Below, one piece after another: positions 32,442-40,032 of a DNA stretch of 64,000 bases (the first letter of the stretch is position 1; the number at the start of each line of letters is the position of its first letter). A program made the position numbers and the translations under genes. This DNA comes from Corynebacterium kalidii (GTDB lineage: Bacteria; Actinomycetota; Actinomycetes; Mycobacteriales; Mycobacteriaceae). The notes beneath the pieces are model-generated. The model did not search any database and was not told the DNA's origin. It saw nothing but the letters and a program-made list of their open reading frames with translations. The stretch is from NCBI RefSeq assembly GCF_022869005.1, contig NZ_JALIEA010000013.1, positions 124,001 through 188,000 of the forward strand, given 5' to 3'.

Positions 32442-34901
32442 GTGGCTCTTTTCCTGTTCCGACTCGGCCGGTGGTCCTACCTGAGGCGGTGGCTCGTCAT
32501 CGGGATCTGGGCGGTGCTGCTCGCCGCGGTCGGCGGTGGGTCGATGGTGCTGCAGAAGGGCTACAACGACGTCTTCAGCATCGACGGCGTGCCGTCCCAG
32601 CACGCCACCGAGATGCTCATGGACGAGTTCCCCGGCACCGACAACCCCGCCGAAGCGGCGGACGTCAACCTCGTCTTCCAGGCCCCGGAGGGGGAGAAGC
32701 TCAGCGACGAGAAGTACATGGGCGTCCTCGACGAGGTCGTCGCCGCCGTCCGCGCCAACGTCGAGGACTTCGGCGACGACTCGTCCTTCGGCAACCCGGT
32801 CGTCTACAACGACGAACAGTCCCGGACGGTCATCGACACCTCCACCGAGATGGGGCTGCCCCGGGCGGTCGCCGAGGCCGACGCCGCCAACGTCGCCACA
32901 CTCAGCCCCGACGGGCGGACCGGCACCACCTCCTTCGGTTTCGATGTGGACCTGCCCGCGGACGTCACCCCGGCCGACAAGGACGCCGTCAACGACGCCC
33001 TCGACATCGCCCGCGACGCCGGGCTGAAGGCCGAGGCCGGCGGCGCCGGCTTCGGCGACCCCATCGTCATCGAACCGATCAGCGAGGCCGTCGGCCTGCT
33101 GGCGGCCTTCATCATCCTGTTCATCACCTTCGGCTCCCTCATCGCCGCCGGCATGCCGCTGATCAGCGCCGTCGTCGGTGTCGGCCTCGGCGCGCTGGGC
33201 ATCACCGGCGCCACCGCCCTCGCCCCGCTGAACAACATCACCCCGGTGCTGGGCATCATGCTGGGCCTCGCCGTGGCCATCGACTACGCCCTGTTCATCA
33301 TGAGCCGCTACCGCGACGAACTCCGGCACGGACGGTCCAGACCCGACGCGACGGGCCTGGCGGTCGGCACCGCGGGATCCGCGGTGGTCTTCGCCGGGCT
33401 GACCGTGATCATCGCGCTGGTGGGGCTGCGCGTCGCCGACATCGAGTTCCTCACCTACATGGGCTACGCCGCCGCGGCCACGGTGCTGCTCTCCGTCCTC
33501 GTGGCGCTCACCCTGGTGCCCGCCCTGTTCGGCGCCTTCGGCGACCGGGTGTTCCGGAAGGACGCCGCGACCGGTGCGAAGGTGCGCGGGGGCATAAGCC
33601 TCGAGGAGGCCGACGCCGCGGTGGCGGAGCGTCGCGCCCGCCGCCGGCACGGGAAGAAGGCACGTCGGGCGCCGTCATCCGGGACGTCGGCAGGGACGTC
33701 GGCGGGGACCCGGTGGGTCCAGCTGGTCCACCGTGCACCCGGCGGCTTCCTGCTGGTCGTGGTCGTCTCACTGGTCCTGCTGACCCTGCCGGCGATGAAC
33801 CTGCAGCTCTCCCTGCCGTCCGACAAGACCTCCCCGGTGGACAGCACACAGCGGCAGTCCGCGGAGATGCTGGAGGAGGGGTTCGGGCCGGGACGTAACT
33901 CGCCGTTCCTCGTCATCGTGAACACCGACGACGTGGACCCGGACTCCGCCGCCCTGTCACCACTGGTCTCCGCCGGCATCGAGCCCGCCCAGGCCGCGTT
34001 CGTCACGGTGAAGGACCGGCTCGGCAACAACGTGGGCGTGAAGCACGCCCAGCTCATCGGCGCGTCCGAGGACGGCTCGACCGCGCAGATCCTCGTCACC
34101 CCGGAGACCGGCCCGACCGACGAGCGCACCGCCCAGCTGATCCAGCAGCTCCGGTCGCAGCAGCAGGTGCTGGAGGACGAGACCGGCGTGGACATGGGCA
34201 TCACCGGCCTGGTCCCCATCCAGCAGGACGTCACCGACCGGCTGTCCGACGCCATGCCCGTCTACCTCGCCCTGGTCGTCGGCCTGGCCCTGGTACTGCT
34301 GCTCATGGTCTTCCGCTCGCTGATGGTGCCGGTGATGGCCGCCGCCGGGTTCCTGCTCTCCGTCGGCGCGGCCTTCGGTGTGACCGTCCTGTTCTGGCAG
34401 GAGGGGCTCTGGGGCCTGATCAGCTCACCTGGCCCGCTGATCAGCTTCATGCCGATCTTCCTCATCGGCGTCACCTTCGGCCTGGCGATGGACTACCAGG
34501 TGTTCATCGTCTCGCGGATGCGGGAGCGGTTCACCCTGCACAGTCACGAGGCGGCGAAGACCAGCAGGTACAACGCCGTCGAGGACTCCGTGATCGGCGG
34601 GTTCGGGCTGGGTGCGAAGGTCGTCACCGCCGCGGCGCTGATCATGATCTGCGTCTTCGCCTCCTTCATCGCCCAGCCGCTGCCGTTCATCCAGATCTTC
34701 GGGTTCGCCCTGGGCGTCGGCGTGCTGTTCGACGCCTTCTTCATCCGCATGACCCTGATCCCCGCGCTGATGTTCCTCTGCGGGCGCGCCACCTGGTACA
34801 TGCCGCGGTGGCTGGACCGCATGCTCCCCTCCGTGGACGTCGAGGGTGCCAAGCTCGAGGACGCCTACGCCACCGGGAAGGTCCGGCGGATGGAGGACTG
34901 A
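32442..34901 (+). CDS. MMPL/RND-superfamily transporter
   Basis: The 819-residue membrane protein has the duplicated RND layout: one N-terminal membrane segment, a large outside domain, five more segments, then the same again. Both halves keep the proton-relay motif: LAVAIDYALFIMSRYRDEL in the first and FGLAMDYQVFIVSRMRERF in the second. Such exporters move lipids, siderophores or drugs; the mycolate flippase MmpL3 belongs here, but this copy lacks a long C-terminal domain and is probably a drug- or lipid-efflux paralogue. GTG 32442 has GGAAGG upstream and TAGGAT at 32394-32399 as a -10. Confidence 0.88.
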   Translation: MALFLFRLGRWSYLRRWLVIGIWAVLLAAVGGGSMVLQKGYNDVFSIDGVPSQHATEMLMDEFPGTDNPAEAADVNLVFQAPEGEKLSDEKYMGVLDEVVAAVRANVEDFGDDSSFGNPVVYNDEQSRTVIDTSTEMGLPRAVAEADAANVATLSPDGRTGTTSFGFDVDLPADVTPADKDAVNDALDIARDAGLKAEAGGAGFGDPIVIEPISEAVGLLAAFIILFITFGSLIAAGMPLISAVVGVGLGALGITGATALAPLNNITPVLGIMLGLAVAIDYALFIMSRYRDELRHGRSRPDATGLAVGTAGSAVVFAGLTVIIALVGLRVADIEFLTYMGYAAAATVLLSVLVALTLVPALFGAFGDRVFRKDAATGAKVRGGISLEEADAAVAERRARRRHGKKARRAPSSGTSAGTSAGTRWVQLVHRAPGGFLLVVVVSLVLLTLPAMNLQLSLPSDKTSPVDSTQRQSAEMLEEGFGPGRNSPFLVIVNTDDVDPDSAALSPLVSAGIEPAQAAFVTVKDRLGNNVGVKHAQLIGASEDGSTAQILVTPETGPTDERTAQLIQQLRSQQQVLEDETGVDMGITGLVPIQQDVTDRLSDAMPVYLALVVGLALVLLLMVFRSLMVPVMAAAGFLLSVGAAFGVTVLFWQEGLWGLISSPGPLISFMPIFLIGVTFGLAMDYQVFIVSRMRERFTLHSHEAAKTSRYNAVEDSVIGGFGLGAKVVTAAALIMICVFASFIAQPLPFIQIFGFALGVGVLFDAFFIRMTLIPALMFLCGRATWYMPRWLDRMLPSVDVEGAKLEDAYATGKVRRMED

Positions 34902-34907
34902 CACCGG

Positions 34908-35756
34908 TCAGTGGATCTTCCCCGGGTTCTGCTGGACCTGGATCCCGCCGATCCGCCCGTCGCCGGTGAGTTCGAGGGAGACCACCCTGGTCATGTCGGT
35001 GGAGACGGCGTGCAGGGCCGGGCCGGCCACGGTGTGGACGACCGACACCCGGGGCATCCCGTACTTTCCGACCAGACCGGTGAGGAACCGGGTGACCCGG
35101 TCGGCGCCGTACACGGGGTTACGGGCCGCCCGCGAAAGACCACCGGAGTCGGTCCACAGGACGCACCCCTCCGACAACTGTTCGACGAGGCTGCCGAGGT
35201 CGCCGGCGTCCAGGGCGGTGGCGAGCGCGTCCAGGGTGGCCCGGTCGACGAGCCGTGGCGCCGGGTCGGTCTCCTCTCCGTGGGGTCCGGCGAGTGTGGC
35301 GCGTGCCCGGCGCAACCGCTGGCGGGTGGCCGCCGGGGTGCTGCCGACGACCCCGGCGATCTCCTGGTGGGACATGTCCGCGACCTCGGCGAGGACGAGG
35401 ATCACCCGGTCCACCGGGCGGAGCTCCTGGAGGATCCGGACGAACGCCAGGTCGACGCCTTCCCCGAGGACGACGCGGTCGGCGGTGTCCGCGACGACGA
35501 CCTCGGGGAGCCATGGCCCGGTGTAGGTCTCGCGGCGTTTCGCCGCGGTCGTCGCCGCGTCGAGGGACAGGCGGGAGACCACCACCGTCAACCAGGCCGG
35601 CACGTCCTGCGGTTCCTGCGCCGTACCGGTGACCCGGTGCAGGCGCAGCCACGCCTCCGAGACGGCGTCTTCGGCGTCCTCCCAGGTGCCGAGCACGGTG
35701 TACGCCAGGCCGAGCAGACGGGGGCGTTCCCGGGTCCAGGTCGGGGTGGTCGTCAT
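34908..35756 (-). CDS. ECF41-group RNA polymerase sigma factor (SigJ-like)
   Basis: The 282-residue ECF sigma factor has sigma2 (residues about 8-75, with DAEDAVSEAWLRLH), a linker WLPE (82-85), sigma4 (105-155, MSHQEIAGVVGSTPAATRQRLRRAR) and a C-terminal SnoaL-like domain. The linker WLPE and C-terminal DSGG (203-206) and NPGK (277-280) correspond to the WLPEP, DGGGR and NPDKL motifs that mark ECF41, where the extension replaces an anti-sigma factor. Its ATG overlaps the stop of the AhpD-like gene (ATGA), the classic ECF41 partner. An ECF41-type promoter precedes the pair. Confidence 0.88.
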   Translation of the reverse strand: MTTTPTWTRERPRLLGLAYTVLGTWEDAEDAVSEAWLRLHRVTGTAQEPQDVPAWLTVVVSRLSLDAATTAAKRRETYTGPWLPEVVVADTADRVVLGEGVDLAFVRILQELRPVDRVILVLAEVADMSHQEIAGVVGSTPAATRQRLRRARATLAGPHGEETDPAPRLVDRATLDALATALDAGDLGSLVEQLSEGCVLWTDSGGLSRAARNPVYGADRVTRFLTGLVGKYGMPRVSVVHTVAGPALHAVSTDMTRVVSLELTGDGRIGGIQVQQNPGKIH

Positions 35757-36187
35757 TTCTGCGAGAGTACGCCGAGCCGGTTCCACATGTTGATCGCCGC
35801 GATCTCGCTGATCAGCGCGCCGGTGGTCTTCTCCCCGAAGTGTTCGACCACCTGTTCCTGCAGGGCCACGTCGAAGTCGGCGTCCTCGCTGAGCCTGGTG
35901 CCGGCCGTGGTGAAGGCCAGGACGAGGTTGTCGGACGTGCTGAACCGGGTGTCGGTGCCGTCCGGTGTCCAGTCGCGGACCGCGTCGATCCAGTCCTGGC
36001 CGAAGTCGTGCTTCAGTGCCTCGTCGGAGTGCATCCCGATACAGAAGCTGCAGCTGTTGAGGAAGGACGCGCGCAGCTCGACGAGCAGCCGGGTCCGACG
36101 GTCGAGGCCGCTGCGGGCGGCGAATTCGAAGGCCCCCGCCGCGGCGTAGGTACGTTTGTGGGTCTTCATCAGGTCGAGGTGGGTCAT
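35753..36187 (-). CDS. Carboxymuconolactone decarboxylase/AhpD family protein
   Basis: This 144-residue all-helical protein has the AhpD core: Glu37, Cys46-x-x-Cys49 in NSCSFCIG and His53 (MHSDEAL), the arrangement that gives alkylhydroperoxidase activity through a redox-active Cys pair. Start ATG 36187 has AAGGAGACG upstream. It is the first gene of a two-gene unit with the ECF41 sigma factor, with an ATGA overlap, and is the expected regulatory target of that factor. The physiological peroxide or other substrate is unknown. Confidence 0.9.
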   Translation of the reverse strand: MTHLDLMKTHKRTYAAAGAFEFAARSGLDRRTRLLVELRASFLNSCSFCIGMHSDEALKHDFGQDWIDAVRDWTPDGTDTRFSTSDNLVLAFTTAGTRLSEDADFDVALQEQVVEHFGEKTTGALISEIAAINMWNRLGVLSQK

Positions 36188-36229
36188 GGTCGTCTCCTTA
36201 CCGTGGGGTGAGCCGGATGTCCCAGGGAA

Positions 36230-36256
36230 GACGAGATCAGCAGTGTATCCGTGACA
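36230..36256 (-). promoter_or_regulatory. ECF41-type autoregulated promoter
   Basis: On the minus strand TGTCACG (36256-36250) is followed after exactly 16 nt by CGTC (36233-36230), matching the TGTCACA-N16-CGTC pattern I know for ECF41 targets except for one base. It lies 43 bp upstream of the AhpD-like gene start. Confidence 0.75.
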
Positions 36257-36272
36257 AGTCGCAGGTCAGCGG

Positions 36273-37058
36273 TTATGTAAGGGTGGTGAGAACTCCACCG
36301 TCCGCCCGCAGTGCGGCACCGTTGATCGCGGACGACCGAGGGCTGGCGAGGAAGGTCACGAGGTCGGCGACCTCCTCGGGTTCGATAAAGCGTTGCAGCA
36401 GTGAGGTGCCCGGCACCATGTCCTGCTTCAGGTCGTCCGTCGGCACCGCCTGTGCCGAGGCGATTGCCTCCACGACGTGTGCCACGCCGTCCGAGTATGT
36501 CGGTCCGCCGAGGACGGTGTTGACGGTGACACCGGTGCCACGGGTCAGTTTCGCCAGCCCGTTACTCACGGCCAGCGACGCAGCCTTCGTTGCCCCGTAG
36601 TGGATCATGTCACCGGGTACGTTCACTGCCGACTCCGTGCCGATGAAGATCACGCGGCCCCAGTTCCGGGTAAGCATGCCGTCCAGCAAGCCGCGCGCCA
36701 GACGCACGCCACTCATCAGGTTGACATCGACGTATCGTTGCCATTCTTCGTCGCCGGTCGCCATGAAGGGACGGACGTCGAACTGTCCGACGTTGTTCAC
36801 GAGGACATCTACGGCGCCGAGGTCGACGAGCAGTGACTGCACGGCCTCTGTGACGGAGAGGTCGGCTGTGATGCCGGATACCCGTGAGTTTGGAGCGTCA
36901 GCCTGCAGTTTCGTGACGGCGTACTCCACGCGGGCCGGCTCACGGCCATTGACCACGACGTCTGCTCCTTCGGCAGCGCAGGCGGATGCCACGGCAAAGC
37001 CGATTCCCTGGGTTGATCCGCTGATGAAGATACGTTTTCCGGTGAGTCGAAGATCCAT
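36273..37058 (-). CDS. Short-chain dehydrogenase/reductase, atypical GC content
   Basis: The 261-residue SDR has SGSTQGIGFAVASACAAEGA (cofactor loop), VVVNGRE favouring NADPH, VLVNNVGQFD, catalytic Ser in GTESAVNVPG and YGATK. The C-terminal INGAALRADGGVLTTLT is normal for classical SDRs. Third positions are clearly richer in A/T than in adjacent genes, as in the divergent MarR gene, suggesting joint recent acquisition. ATG 37058 (MDLRLTGKRIF) is the natural start. The intergenic palindromes at 37083-37120 suggest control by that MarR protein. Confidence 0.88.
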   Translation of the reverse strand: MDLRLTGKRIFISGSTQGIGFAVASACAAEGADVVVNGREPARVEYAVTKLQADAPNSRVSGITADLSVTEAVQSLLVDLGAVDVLVNNVGQFDVRPFMATGDEEWQRYVDVNLMSGVRLARGLLDGMLTRNWGRVIFIGTESAVNVPGDMIHYGATKAASLAVSNGLAKLTRGTGVTVNTVLGGPTYSDGVAHVVEAIASAQAVPTDDLKQDMVPGTSLLQRFIEPEEVADLVTFLASPRSSAINGAALRADGGVLTTLT

Positions 37059-37082
37059 GGTGTCCCGTCGTCCGATGTTTAA

Positions 37083-37120
37083 TTTCCTAGGAAAGTGAAT
37101 GCTACGTCCGATCACTTTCC
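37083..37120. promoter_or_regulatory. Palindromes between SDR and MarR genes, candidate MarR operator
   Basis: TTTCCTAGGAAA (37083-37094) is a perfect 12-bp palindrome. GGAAAGTGA (37090-37098) is repeated inverted as TCACTTTCC (37112-37120). The two elements overlap and lie in the 90-bp divergent promoter, as expected for an operator of the adjacent MarR regulator. Confidence 0.65.
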
Positions 37121-37148
37121 CGTTCAAGTAAGTGCGTAGGATGGTGCC

Positions 37149-37640
37149 ATGCCCGAGACATTCGACCGCACTGAACTCGAGACATGGGCGTCGTTGGCAA
37201 CGCTCCTGGAGTGGTTGCCTGCGGCGCTCGATGAACAGATGCAACGGGACTCCGGGATCAGCCACTTCGAATACGGGATCCTCTACGCGCTCTCGCAGGC
37301 CGAGGAGTCCACGCTCCGGATGAGCCAGCTCGCTGACTACGCCAACAGCACACTGTCACGGTTGTCACGGGCGGTAGCCAGGTTGGAGAAACGGGAGTGG
37401 GTGTCCCGCATGCCTGATCCGTCGGACGGTCGTGTCACCGTAGCTACTCTGACGGCTGCCGGGAAGAAGGCGGTGGGTGCTGCGGAGCCCGGCCACGTCG
37501 CCCTCGTCCGGCGCCTCGTCTTCGATGCCTTGACGGACACCCAGGTCTCGCAGCTCTCCGAGATCACCCGGCAGATCACCGGCACGATACGCGAGGGTCA
37601 GGGCTGGCGCCCGCGCAGCTCCGGGGGAGTGTCGGCGTAG
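37149..37640 (+). CDS. MarR family transcriptional regulator
   Basis: The 163-residue regulator has the MarR winged helix: LRMSQLADYANSTLSRLSRAVARLEKREWVSRMPDPSDGRVTVATLTAAGKKA (about residues 56-108) with the wing DPSDGR. It is divergent from an SDR gene and probably represses it and itself, with an oxidised or phenolic ligand as inducer; the ligand is not shown. It shares the lower GC of the SDR. Its last 43 bp overlap the convergent tgt gene. Confidence 0.9.
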   Translation: MPETFDRTELETWASLATLLEWLPAALDEQMQRDSGISHFEYGILYALSQAEESTLRMSQLADYANSTLSRLSRAVARLEKREWVSRMPDPSDGRVTVATLTAAGKKAVGAAEPGHVALVRRLVFDALTDTQVSQLSEITRQITGTIREGQGWRPRSSGGVSA

Positions 37641-38911
37641 TAGCGGCCGAGGAACTCGTCGCGGTACTCCTCGAAACGGCCCTCCTCGATGGAGGCCCGG
37701 ATATTGCGGGTCAGCGTCGCCATGAAGTGGATGTTGTGCAGGGTGCACAGGGTGCCCGCCAGGAACTCCTTCGCCCGCAGCAGGTGGTGGATGTACGCCC
37801 GGGTGTAGTTCTCGCACACGTACCCGCCCAGTTCGCCGTCGACGGGGATGAAGTCACGGCGGTGGCGGCCCGCCATCAGGTTCAGGCGTCCGTCCAGCGT
37901 GTACACCCCGCCACGACGCGCCAGCCGGGTCGGTGCCACGCAGTCGAAGGTGTCCGCGCCCGCCGCGATCGCGGTGAACAGGTCGTCCGGCTCCGAGATC
38001 CCCAGCATGTGACGGGGCTTGTCCTCCGGCAGCTCGTCGCAGACCCAGCCGGTGATCGTCCCGAGGTTCTCCTTCTCTAGGGCGCCGCCGATGCCGAACC
38101 CGCCGAACCCACGGCGTCCGGCGTCCTCCGCCTCCCGCGACAGCTCCACCAGGCCCCGCGCCGCCTGTCGTCGCAGGTCCTCGTACTGGGCCCCCTGCAC
38201 CACACCCCACAGGGACTGCAACGGCCGGTGACTGCGCTCGACGGTCAACCGGTCGTGCTCCACGAGGCAGCGTCGCGCCCACCGGTGCGTCCGTTCCACC
38301 GACTCCTCCTGGTAGCGGCGCGTGTCCACCAGCGTGGTCAGCTCGTCGAAGGCGAACATGATGTCCGCACCCAGCCCGTGCTGGATCTGCATCGACTTCT
38401 CCGGGGTGAACCGGTGCGTCGAGCCGTCGATGATGCTGCGGAAGTCCACGCCGTCCTCGTCCACCAGGGCCATGCGTTCCTTCTTCGCCGCCCGGATGTC
38501 GCCCTCGGTGAGGTCCGCGACGTCCATCGCCAGCACCTTCTTGAACCCGACACCCAGGCTCATCACCTGGAACCCGCCGGAGTCGGTGTAGGTCGGGCCG
38601 TGCCAGTTCTCGAACGCCGCGACCCCGCCTGCCGTGTCCACGATGTCCTCACCCGGCTGCAGGTACAGGTGGTAGGCGTTCGACAGCATCGCCTCCGCAC
38701 CGGTGGACCGGACCTGTTCGGGCGTCAGCGTCTTCACCGTCGCCTTCGTGGCGACCGGGATGAACGCCGGGGTGTGGATGTCACCGTGCGGTGTGTGGAT
38801 CACCCCCGTGCGGCCGTGGACAGGTGCGCCGTCGACGGAACCGACCCGGGTGCCGAGGTCGAAGGTCGTGTCCTGCGCTGCAGGGGCCGGGGAGACGGCG
38901 GGCTCAGTCAT
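37598..38911 (-). CDS. tgt: tRNA-guanine transglycosylase with incomplete zinc site
   Basis: TGT exchanges G34 of GUN tRNAs for preQ1 (bacterial type) or queuine. The 437 residues include Asp110 in TYTDSGGFQVMSLG, GVVQGAQYEDLR, GGFGIGGALEKE, HMLGISEPDDL and nucleophile Asp323 in DTFDCVAPTR. The zinc motif CxCxxC is altered: positions 361 and 363 are Leu and Gly, only Cys366 remains, with the later His392. ATG 38911 lies 8 nt behind TAGAAT, probably leaderless. gluQ, a later queuosine-pathway gene, is at 43544. Activity is likely but the zinc site is a real question. Confidence 0.9.
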   Translation of the reverse strand: MTEPAVSPAPAAQDTTFDLGTRVGSVDGAPVHGRTGVIHTPHGDIHTPAFIPVATKATVKTLTPEQVRSTGAEAMLSNAYHLYLQPGEDIVDTAGGVAAFENWHGPTYTDSGGFQVMSLGVGFKKVLAMDVADLTEGDIRAAKKERMALVDEDGVDFRSIIDGSTHRFTPEKSMQIQHGLGADIMFAFDELTTLVDTRRYQEESVERTHRWARRCLVEHDRLTVERSHRPLQSLWGVVQGAQYEDLRRQAARGLVELSREAEDAGRRGFGGFGIGGALEKENLGTITGWVCDELPEDKPRHMLGISEPDDLFTAIAAGADTFDCVAPTRLARRGGVYTLDGRLNLMAGRHRRDFIPVDGELGGYVCENYTRAYIHHLLRAKEFLAGTLCTLHNIHFMATLTRNIRASIEEGRFEEYRDEFLGRYYADTPPELRGRQP

Positions 38912-39017
38912 GGTCGGTCATTCTATCCGACCTCCCCGGCAACCTGTGTGCCGCTGACAGGTTCCGCCGCTACCCTCGGCGGGCGGACACTACCGTACCT
39001 CCCAAGGAGAAGCCTCC

Positions 39018-40031
39018 ATGACCACTGCACGTCAGATCGTCCTCGCCAGCCGCCCGCACGGGGCGCCGACCGCGGAGAACTTCCGCACCGAGGAGATCAC
39101 CCTGCCGCAGGTCGGCGACGGGGAACTCGAACTGAAGGTCACGTACCTCTCCCTCGACCCCTACATGCGCGGCCGGATGAGTGCCGCGAAATCCTACGCC
39201 GAGCCGGTGCCCGTCGACGGCGTGATGCAGGGCGAGACCGTCGCCGAGGTGACCGTGTCACGCCACCCCGACTTCGAGGTCGGCGACCTCGTGCGCGCCC
39301 ACACCGGGTGGTGCACCCACGCCGTGGTCCCCGCCGACCGGGTCCGGACCCTGCAGACCCACGGCGCCCCGGCGACCGCCGCCCTCGGCGTCCTGGGCAT
39401 GCCCGGGTTCACCGCCTACGCCGGGATGACGGTCATCGGCCGGCCGAAGAAGGGAGAGACCGTCGTCGTCGCCGCGGCGTCCGGCCCCGTCGGCTCGATG
39501 GTCGGACAACTCGCCCAGCTCGCCGGGGCCCGCGCCGTCGGCATCGCCGGCGGCCCGCGCAAATGCGCCTTCGTCCGGGACGAACTCGGTTTCGACGCGG
39601 TGGTGGACCACCGTGACCCCGACTTCGCCGCGCAGCTCGCCGAGGCCTGCCCCGACGGCGTGGACGTGTACTACGAGAACGTCGGCGGTACGGTGTGGGA
39701 CGCAGTCCTGCCGCTGCTGAACACGTTCGCCCGCGTGCCGGTCTGCGGCCTGGTGGCCCAGTACAACGCCACCGGTACCGGCGACAGTGACCGCCTGCCG
39801 GCCACCATGGGTGCGGTCCTGGCGAAGAGCCTGCTGATCCGCGGGTTCATCCAGAACGAGTTCGCCGACGAGTACTACCCGCAGTTCCTCGCCGAGATCG
39901 GGCCAAAGGTCGCCGACGGCACCATCGCCTACCGCGAGGACATCGTCGACGGCTTCGACAACGCCCCCGAGGCGTTCATCGGGCTGCTCGAGGGGAAGAA
40001 CTTCGGCAAGCTCGTCGTGAAGGTCAGCTGA
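39018..40031 (+). CDS. NADP-dependent medium-chain reductase (prostaglandin reductase/CurA-like)
   Basis: The 337-residue zinc-independent MDR protein has LSLDPYMRGRM, MQGETVAEV, the cofactor stretch VVVAAASGPVGSMVGQLAQLAGARAVGIAGG with GxxS-type NADP recognition, and YYENVGGTVWDAVLPLL, all typical of leukotriene B4 12-hydroxydehydrogenase/CurA-type double-bond reductases. It would reduce alpha,beta-unsaturated carbonyls with NADPH. AAGGAG precedes ATG 39018. It is divergent from tgt and convergent with the AarF gene one base away. Confidence 0.9.
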   Translation: MTTARQIVLASRPHGAPTAENFRTEEITLPQVGDGELELKVTYLSLDPYMRGRMSAAKSYAEPVPVDGVMQGETVAEVTVSRHPDFEVGDLVRAHTGWCTHAVVPADRVRTLQTHGAPATAALGVLGMPGFTAYAGMTVIGRPKKGETVVVAAASGPVGSMVGQLAQLAGARAVGIAGGPRKCAFVRDELGFDAVVDHRDPDFAAQLAEACPDGVDVYYENVGGTVWDAVLPLLNTFARVPVCGLVAQYNATGTGDSDRLPATMGAVLAKSLLIRGFIQNEFADEYYPQFLAEIGPKVADGTIAYREDIVDGFDNAPEAFIGLLEGKNFGKLVVKVS

Positions 40032-40032
40032 G

